A DNA stretch of 6,316 bases from Thioalkalivibrio nitratireducens (GCA_011390385.1 JAABSN010000194.1:1-6316); one strand, 5' to 3'; positions 1-5,904 are shown, counted from the stretch's first letter. Made by a program: numbers and translations. The notes: a model not told the origin generated them from the sequence alone.

Positions 1-305
1 ATGGTCTGGATGTCGTTGCCCGAGGTGCGGCGGTTCACGTTCACTTCAACGCAGCTCGAGAGGTTGTCGACGGCATCGGCCTGGCTCTTGTACCAGAGAC
101 GATAGTGCAGGGTCGGCGGGGTGATCGCACCCTGGTTCGCATACCATTCAGGGGTGTTGGTGTTGATGACATTGACAATGGTCGTGACGGTGTCGCTAAC
201 GACCACGTAGGGGAACAGCAGGTCGGTCGACTGCGCCTGACCGGCGGCGCCCATCGCGAATGCTGCAGCAGTCGCGATAGCCAGCTTCTTGGTTTTGAAA
301 TTCAT
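1..305 (-). CDS. Exported protein of unknown function, N-terminal 101 residues (3' end beyond window)
   Basis: I do not recognise this family. The frame opens at an ATG at 305 and stays open to the left edge, so the C-terminus is missing. Residues 1-26 look like a Sec signal peptide: MNFKTKK (basic), then an alanine-rich hydrophobic stretch LAIATAAAFAMGAAG, then a possible cleavage site after GQA or just beyond. The mature part begins STDLLFPYVVVSDTVTT and continues with INTNTPEWY, TLHYRLWYKSQ and one visible Cys (LSSCVEV). It is rich in Val, Thr and Asn, which suggests a beta-rich extracytoplasmic fold. A strong Shine-Dalgarno AAGAGGA lies 9 bases before the ATG. The gene is co-oriented with the T2SS operon, 291 bases downstream of gspD, and probably has its own promoter. 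It may be a T2SS substrate or an unrelated envelope protein; that is inference from position only. Coding status is well supported, function is not. Confidence 0.8.
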   Translation of the reverse strand, partial: MNFKTKKLAIATAAAFAMGAAGQAQSTDLLFPYVVVSDTVTTIVNVINTNTPEWYANQGAITPPTLHYRLWYKSQADAVDNLSSCVEVNVNRRTSGNDIQT

Positions 306-314
306 GATTTCGGT

Positions 315-321
315 TCCTCTT
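315..321 (-). promoter_or_regulatory. Ribosome binding site of the exported-protein gene
   Basis: The minus strand reads AAGAGGA here, 9 bases upstream of the ATG at 305. This match to the 16S anti-Shine-Dalgarno supports the chosen start and the reality of the partial gene. Confidence 0.75.
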
Positions 322-350
322 GACTTAAATTAATCCGTTTTCCGGAGCGG

Positions 351-369
351 AATTGGCTCGAGGCCAATT
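351..369. repeat. Inverted repeat at the expected transcription start of the exported-protein gene
   Basis: Perfect 7-base arms AATTGGC (351-357) and GCCAATT (363-369) flank a 5-base centre TCGAG. The repeat lies directly downstream of the proposed -10 element, so it would cover the start site or form a hairpin at the 5' end of the transcript. It could be an operator or an mRNA-stabilising stem. By chance such a repeat would occur in perhaps one in several spacers of this length, so the evidence is modest. Confidence 0.4.
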
Positions 370-371
370 GG

Positions 372-400
372 ATAATAGCTGATGAACAGCAGTACTGCAA
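372..400 (-). promoter_or_regulatory. Candidate sigma-70 type promoter for the exported-protein gene
   Basis: On the minus strand, TATTAT (377 to 372) matches the -10 consensus at 5 of 6 positions. TTGCAG (400 to 395) matches the -35 consensus only at its TTG. The spacer is exactly 17 bases. Transcription would start near 364-366, giving a leader of about 60 bases before the ATG at 305. The weak -35 overlaps a perfect palindrome GCAGTACTGC (389-398), which could bind a regulator. This is motif reading only. Confidence 0.4.
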
Positions 401-436
401 TAGATTTCCGTGCCATGCACTGCGTAAAAAACAACA

Positions 437-468
437 CCTTGATAAAAATGCCACAGCCTCGATAAGAA
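437..468. repeat. Imperfect 12-base direct repeat pair, 20-base period
   Basis: CCTTGATAAAAA (437-448) and CCTCGATAAGAA (457-468) differ at 2 of 12 positions and are offset by 20 bases, about two helical turns. On the minus strand they sit roughly 70-100 bases upstream of the proposed start site, where an activator could bind. A pair of this similarity is about what chance would give in a 291-base region, so only the spacing and position make it worth noting. Confidence 0.2.
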
Positions 469-596
469 CGCAAGGGCCAATGGTACCAACGAAATCCCGC
501 CGTCATTGCCGTAGGTGCCGCGGAGCCGTGTCGTATCCCGACAACAGGGCGTATGCAGAACGTACAACAGAGCGCACTTTAGACGCAAATCAATGC

Positions 597-2795
597 TCAG
601 CGATCGCCGACCGAATCCGATGAGGGCGCTTCGGACCCAAGCCCGATATCATTCCCGTGCAGCATCCGCAAACCCTTCATGCGCCGCTTGAGTTCTTCGC
701 CCACGGCCCGCAGTTCATGTTCGTCGACCATCACCCGCGGCGTCATCATCACCAGAAGTTCGGTGCGCGTCCCGCCCCGGTTGGTGGTCCCGAAGAGGTT
801 GCCGAGTACCGGGACGGTATGCAGACCGGGAACGCCGGAGCGGCCATCGGAGCGATTGTCGCGGATCAACCCACCAAGCACAATGCTTTCTCCGGAACGA
901 ACGGCGATCCGGCTTTCGACATTGCGCTGCAGAAAGCTGCGCTGACCGGTCGCCGAATCGACGGGCCCGACGTCGGTCACATCCTGAAGGACATCCAGCG
1001 TAATCAGGCCACCGGCATTGACCGACGGCGTGACTTCTAGAATGACCCCGGTGTCACGGAATTCGATCGATGATGTCCGGACCCCGCCGTCAGTGATCGT
1101 CTGCTGCGACAATACGGGTTGCTTGTCGCCGACCTGGATGCGCGCGGTATGGTTGTCCAGCACCATGATCGTCGGGTTGGAGAGCACGTTGACCAGCGAC
1201 TTCTCGGCCAGCGCGTTCAGCACCGCGCGGATCTCTCCGGCAGGGTTGGCAACGGAAAACGAGAATCCCGGTTGCCGTGCGCCGATATCGCCCGACGACT
1301 GCAGGTTCAGCAACCCCTCCCCGGTATATCGGCCGGAGCTCGTCGTGAAGAACCATTCGAGCCCGTAGCGGAGTTCATCGACCAATGTGACCTCGACGAT
1401 ACTGGCCTCGATCATGACCTGCGCCGGCATCCGGTCCAGGCGCTGGATGGCGCCCTCTATTTTCCGGTAATCGCGGTGCGGGGCCAGGATCAGCAACGCA
1501 TTGTTGCGTTCATCGGCCATCACCCGAACCCGGTCGCCCAGTTGCGTGATGGCGCCCGGGCCGTCCCCGGGCGAAGCGGACCGCGACAGGCGGGTATCCG
1601 CATCCGTGCGCGACGAATCGTCGTCCCCCTCACTGATCCGCGTAGGGGTCAGACCCGGCGCCACGCGCCCTTGGGGTTCGGACCGGGATCGCGGAGCCGC
1701 CCCGTCGCCGTACAACCCGCTCAACAGATCCGCGAGATGGGTTGCCGACCCGTTCTGAACGGGATAGACATACAACCGCGACTCCATCGAGTTATCGAGC
1801 GGGCGGTCGAGCCGCTCGATCCACACCCTGACCTGATCAAGGTAGCGCGCGCGCGGGGTAACGACCAGAAGACTGTTCAGCCGCTCGACCGGCACGACGC
1901 GGATTGCGCCCGCCAGTGGCCCGCCCTCCTCGGTTTCACTCAGCAGCGTCGACAGCGCGTCACTGATTTCGCCGGCCGCCGCATGCTCCAGCGGAAACAC
2001 GCCCACCGACATTCCCGCGAGGTAGTCGACATCGAAGCTGCGGACCAGTTCCAGCCAGCCCTCGAGCTGGCTGCGGGTCCCCGCAAGCATCAACAGATTG
2101 CGCGCGGCGTCCACGCGCACCAGCGCGTCCTCGGGCGCCACCGGGCCAAGAATGCGCGCCATCTCGGCAGCCCCGACGTAGTCGAGGGGAACGATGACCA
2201 GACTGTGCCCCGGTGGCAGCGCTCCGATCCGCCGCGGCACGGACCCCAGTCCGCCCACGATTCCCGGAGGCCCGATCCGGAACACGCCGTTCGGGTCCTG
2301 AACCATGACCGCGTTGTTGACACGCAGCATCGAGTCCAGCAGATCCGGAAGCGCCTCGCGTTCCACGGGAGCCCGTGTCTGGAAGGTGACGCTGCCATCC
2401 AGCGGTCCATCGATACTGTAGGGCAGTTCCAGAAGGTCCCCGAGTATCGCCTGGACCACATTGTTCAACGGAGCGTCGACAAAGTTCAGCGTTACCGCGT
2501 CACCCTGTATCTCGACAGGCTCGGTTGGCGGCGGCAGGCGGACCGTCGTGTCATTGCCCGGAAACAGCCGGGGATCGGCAGGCCCGTCCTCGCGCGATGG
2601 TTCGTCAACCGTCTCGAACGTCCGATCCGTTCTGGCTCCATCCTGTCCCGAGCGCGCCGATGCGAGCAGTTCTTCTCCGAACGGCGGCAGATCCGGACCG
2701 CCCGTTGTCGCGCAACCGGCAATGGCCAGGCAGATTCCCGCCACTCCCAGCGCACGGAACAGCATGCGTCGGGAGATTTTCTGAACGTCGATCAT
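597..2795 (-). CDS. gspD: GspD, type II secretion system outer-membrane secretin (lipoprotein form)
   Basis: GspD forms the multimeric outer-membrane channel through which folded exoproteins leave the cell. From the ATG at 2795 it has 732 residues, in the usual GspD range. A lipoprotein signal occupies residues 1-28: basic start, hydrophobic MLFRALGVAGICLAIAGC, lipobox IAGC with Cys28 and no Asp at +2, which predicts outer-membrane sorting. A linker follows (29-97), then N0 (about 98-176), N1 (198-258), N2 (263-332), N3 (338-456, split by a polar insert at about 363-417) and the secretin domain (460-690). Secretin hallmarks are NVLSNPTIMVLDN, IVLGGLIRDN, VPVLGNLFG and TELLVMMTPRVM. A 42-residue tail ends the protein. 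The frame is open upstream to 2918, but that would overlap the gspC-like gene and bury the signal sequence. The 2795 start has a good Shine-Dalgarno. It is the last gene of the operon. Confidence 0.95.
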   Translation of the reverse strand: MIDVQKISRRMLFRALGVAGICLAIAGCATTGGPDLPPFGEELLASARSGQDGARTDRTFETVDEPSREDGPADPRLFPGNDTTVRLPPPTEPVEIQGDAVTLNFVDAPLNNVVQAILGDLLELPYSIDGPLDGSVTFQTRAPVEREALPDLLDSMLRVNNAVMVQDPNGVFRIGPPGIVGGLGSVPRRIGALPPGHSLVIVPLDYVGAAEMARILGPVAPEDALVRVDAARNLLMLAGTRSQLEGWLELVRSFDVDYLAGMSVGVFPLEHAAAGEISDALSTLLSETEEGGPLAGAIRVVPVERLNSLLVVTPRARYLDQVRVWIERLDRPLDNSMESRLYVYPVQNGSATHLADLLSGLYGDGAAPRSRSEPQGRVAPGLTPTRISEGDDDSSRTDADTRLSRSASPGDGPGAITQLGDRVRVMADERNNALLILAPHRDYRKIEGAIQRLDRMPAQVMIEASIVEVTLVDELRYGLEWFFTTSSGRYTGEGLLNLQSSGDIGARQPGFSFSVANPAGEIRAVLNALAEKSLVNVLSNPTIMVLDNHTARIQVGDKQPVLSQQTITDGGVRTSSIEFRDTGVILEVTPSVNAGGLITLDVLQDVTDVGPVDSATGQRSFLQRNVESRIAVRSGESIVLGGLIRDNRSDGRSGVPGLHTVPVLGNLFGTTNRGGTRTELLVMMTPRVMVDEHELRAVGEELKRRMKGLRMLHGNDIGLGSEAPSSDSVGDR

Positions 2796-2805
2796 GTAGT
2801 GCCCG

Positions 2806-2812
2806 TCCTCTC
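2806..2812 (-). promoter_or_regulatory. Ribosome binding site deciding the gspD start
   Basis: The minus strand reads GAGAGGA, 10 bases upstream of the ATG at 2795. It supports this start over the in-frame ATG at 2840 and other codons up to 2918, because only the 2795 start gives a normal short N-region in front of the lipoprotein signal. An ATG at 2765 lacks an equally good site. Confidence 0.65.
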
Positions 2813-2870
2813 GTCGTTCGTTGGTTTCAGTCCGGGACATACATCGTCCCCGAGGAAACGCCTCACATCC

Positions 2871-2887
2871 AAAAATGCGCTCAGCGC
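2871..2887 (-). terminator. Weak hairpin with T-run between the gspC-like gene and gspD
   Basis: On the minus strand, GCGC-TGA-GCGC (2887 to 2877) is followed by A and then five T residues (2875 to 2871), five bases after the gspC-like stop. The stem has 4 pairs with a 3-base loop, too weak for a normal intrinsic terminator. It could act as a leaky attenuator, a pause or processing site, or be nothing. It lies in the only non-overlapping junction of the T2SS block. Confidence 0.2.
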
Positions 2888-2892
2888 TTCCC

Positions 2893-3387
2893 TCAGCGTT
2901 GCCCCTCCAACGCTTCATTCCTTATACGCGGACGAGGTAATCGCAAGCTCCGCTCCGCGTCCCCACGCCGGAACACGGCAACGTCTCCCTGTACCGCCGA
3001 GAGACGCCAACCGCCCAGTTCCTCGCCCAGGCGCAATGTCTCGGCGCGTCCCTCTGCGTCCCGAAACAGGATACCCCCCTCGGTTGCGCCGCCCACCACG
3101 CCAATGACTCTGATATCGGCCAGCGGATCCTCGGCCGGAGCCTCAGCCTGTGCGGGTGGTGCCGAAGGTCGTCGTGATTCCCAGAACAGCGGACGGGCGA
3201 GGATTTCATCGACCGGCGGCCTGATTCCGATTTCGATATCGGGAATCCCGATCCGGGCCGGCTCCACCGCCGCGGGGGGCGCCCACTCCAAACTGCCCTC
3301 GCGCAGCTGCAGGCCCAACCACCCGGCAACCAGCACGTTGGCCAGCAGCAATACGATCAATGGCGTCACGCGTGGAAACAACGTCAC
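2893..3387 (-). CDS. gspC: GspC-like inner-membrane T2SS protein, short form (XpsN position)
   Basis: This is the predicted link between the inner-membrane platform and the secretin. The protein has 164 residues, against about 270-300 for classical GspC. One transmembrane helix spans residues 8-26 after a short cytoplasmic start. A proline-rich linker follows, with the motif LARPLFWESRRP (64-73 region) seen ahead of the homology-region domain in GspC proteins. The homology region itself lies at about 89-152: ADIRVIGVVGG, GGILFRD, LRLGEELGGWRLS and VAVFRRGDAERSLRL. No PDZ or coiled-coil domain follows; the protein ends 12 residues later. The start is GTG at 3387, overlapping the gspM stop as GTGA. 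No clear Shine-Dalgarno precedes it, so translation is probably coupled to gspM. The place between gspM and gspD is that of xpsN in Xanthomonas, so databases may label it GspN. It is unlike the PF01203-type GspN in size and layout. Confidence 0.85.
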   Translation of the reverse strand: MTLFPRVTPLIVLLLANVLVAGWLGLQLREGSLEWAPPAAVEPARIGIPDIEIGIRPPVDEILARPLFWESRRPSAPPAQAEAPAEDPLADIRVIGVVGGATEGGILFRDAEGRAETLRLGEELGGWRLSAVQGDVAVFRRGDAERSLRLPRPRIRNEALEGQR

Positions 3388-3935
3388 GGAACCAGGCCCG
3401 CGAGCGCGACATCCAGAAGAACCTGAACCCGCTGCTCGATGCCACCCCGACCCCGTAGATCGTTCGGCGATAGTACCACTCTCTCGATGCGGATCGTCGG
3501 CTCGTTGTCCTGCAATGCGGCAAGGGCAGAGACGACCTGTGGCAGCGTACCCGAGGCGACAAAGGTCAGACGTTCGGTGCGGAACCCTTCGTATTCCCGG
3601 CGCGGCTGCTCCTGACTGCGTTCGATCGAGACGCCGGAATCTCTCAGCTTCTGCTGCACCAATGGCAGCAGATTCACGCGCCCTCCTTCCCCGGGCCGGC
3701 CATTCTGTGCAAATCGCCCGATGTTGCGGTCGACCCGATCAGCGAGACGCTCGAGTTCCTGTGCGGCTTGACGCAAGCCCTCGAGGCGGGCAATCCGCTG
3801 CTCATGATGGCTCACGGTCATTCGGTAGGCGTCGTGGCGGCGATCGACCTCCGCCAGCAGCGCTCCCAGGCCCAGCGCCAGAAGACCGGCAACGCCGGAC
3901 ACGATCAGCCATGCCTGCATTCGTGGAGCGATCAT
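3384..3935 (-). CDS. gspM: GspM, inner-membrane platform protein of the T2SS
   Basis: GspM is a bitopic inner-membrane protein that pairs with GspL and stabilises the assembly platform. The 183-residue product has a short N-terminus, one transmembrane helix at about residues 8-28 (AWLIVSGVAGLLALGLGALL), a coiled-coil stretch with regularly spaced Leu and charged residues at about 30-75 (EQRIARLEGLRQAAQELERL), and a small alpha/beta domain at about 86-180 that resembles the PilO/GspM ferredoxin-like fold. Key strands are LTFVASGTLPQVVSALAAL, IRIERVVLSP and QRVQVLLDVALAGL. The ATG at 3935 overlaps the gspL stop as ATGA, and a purine-rich GGGAGAAG lies a few bases upstream within gspL. Its stop overlaps the GTG of the next gene. 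The layout fits the GspMb/PilO-like type used in xps-style systems. Confidence 0.88.
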   Translation of the reverse strand: MIAPRMQAWLIVSGVAGLLALGLGALLAEVDRRHDAYRMTVSHHEQRIARLEGLRQAAQELERLADRVDRNIGRFAQNGRPGEGGRVNLLPLVQQKLRDSGVSIERSQEQPRREYEGFRTERLTFVASGTLPQVVSALAALQDNEPTIRIERVVLSPNDLRGRGGIEQRVQVLLDVALAGLVP

Positions 3936-4942
3936 CCGTCGGCTTCTCCCGAACGCAGCTCGAATTCGATCTGAAAGCGCTCGCGGCCGGTACTGGTGTC
4001 CCGGGAAATCGCCCCCGGGCTCCGGACTGCTGAAAACTCGGGGACTTCGCGCAGCGACTGGAGCAGCTGAGCGGTGTTATCCCCCTGGCCCTGAACCTGC
4101 ACGCGACGCCCCTGTTGCTGAAAAGTCCGGACAAAATCGGAGTCCGGGAACACGCTGGTGACACGATCCAGCGTAATGATCGGGTCGGGCGTCGCATCGA
4201 GCAACGCCCTCAGCGATTCGAGCTGGCGCACCCCCCGGAGAAGCCGCTCACGGTGACCACTTGCCGCGCTGACCTCTTCCTGCAACTGCCGCAGGTGTGA
4301 CGCCGCCTCCTGCATGTGCGCGCGGGTCTGCCACACCGGCCGGAGCAGCGCCCCCAGCAACAGGACAAGCAACGACAGTGTCAGCACCAGGGTCAACCAT
4401 CCGCGCACACGTCTGCTGCGCTGGCGGAGCCGCTCTCCGAAACCCGGAAACGGAACCCCTGGCGCAGCCCAGAGTTCCCGGGTTGCCGAACCGCCATCGC
4501 CACCCCGGCGTCCTTCGAACCACTCTCGAGCGTGGCTCTCCCGGGTCAGAAAGAGTTCCAGACAACGCCAGCCGCCAGGCTCCGGGGCCAGTTCGCGCCA
4601 GGTCCAGAGCGTTGCATCAAACGCAAATGGACTGACGGCACGCACTTCCCATTCCGCCGCGCGCCGGAGGTCATGTTCGCCGCCCGGAATCCGCAACGTA
4701 CTACGCAGAATCAGGTCCGGGTCCAGAAGGTGGGCAACGTACTTCGTCTTTCGGGCCTTCGTCGAGGGAACCAGGCTGTCCGGCGGCCGATATCGCCAGA
4801 CCCCGCCCTCGTGATCGACCACACGGACGACGGGACCTCCGGTGGCGATACCCCACCGGGCAAGGTCTGTCCAGACGAGACGGAACGCCTGCTGCAGGCT
4901 TGCCCGTATCGATTTCAGCTTCCCGAAAACGATCCCGCTCAA
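3932..4942 (-). CDS. gspL: GspL, inner-membrane platform protein of the T2SS (TTG start)
   Basis: GspL anchors the GspE ATPase to the inner membrane and pairs with GspM. The 336-residue protein starts with an amphipathic stretch (1-33), then a cytoplasmic region: GGPVVRVVDHEGGVWRY (35-51), LLDPDLILRSTLRIP (72-86) and RRAAEWEVRAVSPFAFDATLWTW (93-115). The latter two resemble the LALP and FEMDRQTPF-type region of Xanthomonas XpsL as I remember it. A transmembrane helix lies at about 181-200 after a basic RQRSRRVRG, followed by a coiled coil (205-250) and a PilN-like periplasmic domain (255-336). The frame is open to 5065, but that would overlap gspK by over 120 bases. TTG at 4942 overlaps the gspK stop (TTGA) and has GGAGAGG 8 bases upstream, so I chose it. 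No in-frame ATG lies near. The cytoplasmic part is shorter than the full actin-like domain of classical GspL. Confidence 0.88.
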   Translation of the reverse strand: MSGIVFGKLKSIRASLQQAFRLVWTDLARWGIATGGPVVRVVDHEGGVWRYRPPDSLVPSTKARKTKYVAHLLDPDLILRSTLRIPGGEHDLRRAAEWEVRAVSPFAFDATLWTWRELAPEPGGWRCLELFLTRESHAREWFEGRRGGDGGSATRELWAAPGVPFPGFGERLRQRSRRVRGWLTLVLTLSLLVLLLGALLRPVWQTRAHMQEAASHLRQLQEEVSAASGHRERLLRGVRQLESLRALLDATPDPIITLDRVTSVFPDSDFVRTFQQQGRRVQVQGQGDNTAQLLQSLREVPEFSAVRSPGAISRDTSTGRERFQIEFELRSGEADG

Positions 4943-5904
4943 TCCGTGTTCCTCTCCGGCCGGGACGCCACGGGATCGGTGCGCAGGACCGACACTCCAA
5001 GCTCGCCGCCTGATTCGGGATCGCGCTGCATCCAGCGCGACTGCGACCAGGTACGCCCATTCCACGCCAACTGCACGTCCACACGAAATGCGTTGCCGCC
5101 GGCCCCGCCGGCGCCTCGGACAAGCCCTCCCAACCTGCGGTCGAGAGCCGCGCCTCCCGCGAGGGGATTGCCGGACACCTGCATGTCGTCCTCCATCAGC
5201 GCCGCGTCGTCTCCCGAAATCACCAGCAATACCTCATGCGGCGCCGCACGCGGATTGACTTCCGCATGGCGGGAATAAACCGTTACCAAACCTGAAACTT
5301 TATCACGCAGGTCCCCTGTGATTCCAGGCACCAGCGCCAGATCCTCGATGACCCGGAACGGGCCCCGATAGGTTTCCATAGCCTCCCGCCGCCCCGATCC
5401 AGGCCCTTCGCGGTATTCGAGAACAGCGTCCGCCAACGACTCGGCCTGTGCATCGTCGAGCCCCCCGCCCCGGACAAAGAGCCGAACGAGGGTATCCGGC
5501 AGCGCATGATTCAGATCGATGAACCCGCTGGCCGGAAAGATCCGGATCGCGACACGCGCGGGACCGATCTCGACGGTCTCGACACCGCGTTCCGACGGCA
5601 TACCCAGCCAGGCGACCCGCGCGGCTCCAAGAACGAACCCTGCATCGAGGAAAGCCCGTGCCTCGGTTTCCGCACGTTGAAACTGGGTGGCCTGGGTGTT
5701 CAGACGACTGGTCTGCGACAGACCCATCACCAGAATGCTGAGAGCGGCCACCACCCATAGCACGACGACCAGGGCAAGCCCCCGGGCCCGACCGGAACGC
5801 GACCGGCCATGGGATGCGAACCAGCGCGGAGGCAACGGCGCCCGGCGCAAACCGGGCGACGGTTGGCGGGGATCGGCTGCAATGGGTGCGCTATGTCCGG
5901 ACAA
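4939..5904 (-). CDS. gspK: GspK, minor pseudopilin of the T2SS
   Basis: GspK is the large minor pseudopilin that caps the pseudopilus with GspI and GspJ. The frame gives 321 residues from a TTG at 5904. The prepilin peptidase site is RARG42|LALVVVLWVVAALS, with the following transmembrane helix at about 43-61. There is no Glu at +5, which is normal for GspK. Further family features are SGFIDLNHALPDTLVRLF (126-143), LADAVLEYREG (157-167), PFRVIEDLALVPGIT (182-196) and VTVYSRHAEVNPRAAP (207-222). The C-terminal part (243-315) contains a Gly-rich loop and closing strands. The true start is uncertain. No ATG lies between the upstream stop and the cleavage site, TTG at 5904 has no clear Shine-Dalgarno, and in-frame TTG codons at residues 19 and 24 would give a more usual leader. 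From 5904 it overlaps gspJ by 14 bases. Its stop overlaps the gspL TTG. Confidence 0.9.
   Translation of the reverse strand: MSGHSAPIAADPRQPSPGLRRAPLPPRWFASHGRSRSGRARGLALVVVLWVVAALSILVMGLSQTSRLNTQATQFQRAETEARAFLDAGFVLGAARVAWLGMPSERGVETVEIGPARVAIRIFPASGFIDLNHALPDTLVRLFVRGGGLDDAQAESLADAVLEYREGPGSGRREAMETYRGPFRVIEDLALVPGITGDLRDKVSGLVTVYSRHAEVNPRAAPHEVLLVISGDDAALMEDDMQVSGNPLAGGAALDRRLGGLVRGAGGAGGNAFRVDVQLAWNGRTWSQSRWMQRDPESGGELGVSVLRTDPVASRPERNTD
4951..4957 (-). promoter_or_regulatory. Ribosome binding site deciding the gspL TTG start
   Basis: The minus strand reads GGAGAGG inside the last codons of gspK, 8 bases before the TTG at 4942. This is the best Shine-Dalgarno match in the gspJ-to-gspC block. 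With the TTGA overlap it makes the rare start codon convincing. Confidence 0.75.

Larger units (their letters stand above)
306..596. other. Intergenic region between gspD and the exported-protein gene
   Basis: This 291-base spacer is clearly more AT-rich than the flanking genes. It holds a candidate minus-strand promoter (372-400), an inverted repeat (351-369), a perfect 10-base palindrome GCAGTACTGC (389-398), a pair of imperfect 12-base direct repeats (437-448 and 457-468) and a 5-base stem (529-533 with 539-543). I found no hairpin followed by a T-run that would be a convincing intrinsic terminator for the gspD transcript. Termination may be Rho-dependent, or there may be read-through. An 87-codon minus-strand reading frame at 325-588 does not look like a gene. 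Confidence 0.6.

Noticed and set aside
421..440. T-run on the minus strand (TTTTTT, 425-430) considered as a terminator
   Set aside because: The bases before it (CAAGGTGTTG) form only a 3-pair stem, too weak to call.
529..543. Stem TGTCG/CGACA after gspD considered as a terminator
   Set aside because: Only 5 pairs and not followed by a T-run on the minus strand.
325..588. An 87-codon minus-strand frame in the spacer after gspD
   Set aside because: No good ribosome binding site, composition unlike the neighbours, and it runs through the promoter-like and palindromic elements. Probably chance.
2796..2918. Extended gspD N-terminus from 2918 or the ATG at 2840
   Set aside because: It would put 40 or so polar, Arg/Glu-rich residues before a lipoprotein signal, and the 2918 start overlaps the preceding gene. 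The ATG at 2795 has a better ribosome binding site.
1119..3107. A 662-codon plus-strand open frame opposite gspD
   Set aside because: It mirrors the third-position GC bias of gspD. Its translation is rich in Arg, His and Gln without domains, and it crosses into the neighbouring gene. The minus-strand frame has clear secretin motifs throughout.
2525..4033. A 502-codon plus-strand open frame opposite gspD, the gspC-like gene and gspM
   Set aside because: It spans three well-supported minus-strand genes and has Arg/Ser/Pro-rich shadow composition.
4316..5278. Plus-strand open frames of 166 and 320 codons opposite gspL and gspK
   Set aside because: These are shadows of GC-rich coding sequence; no signal peptide, motif or ribosome binding context.
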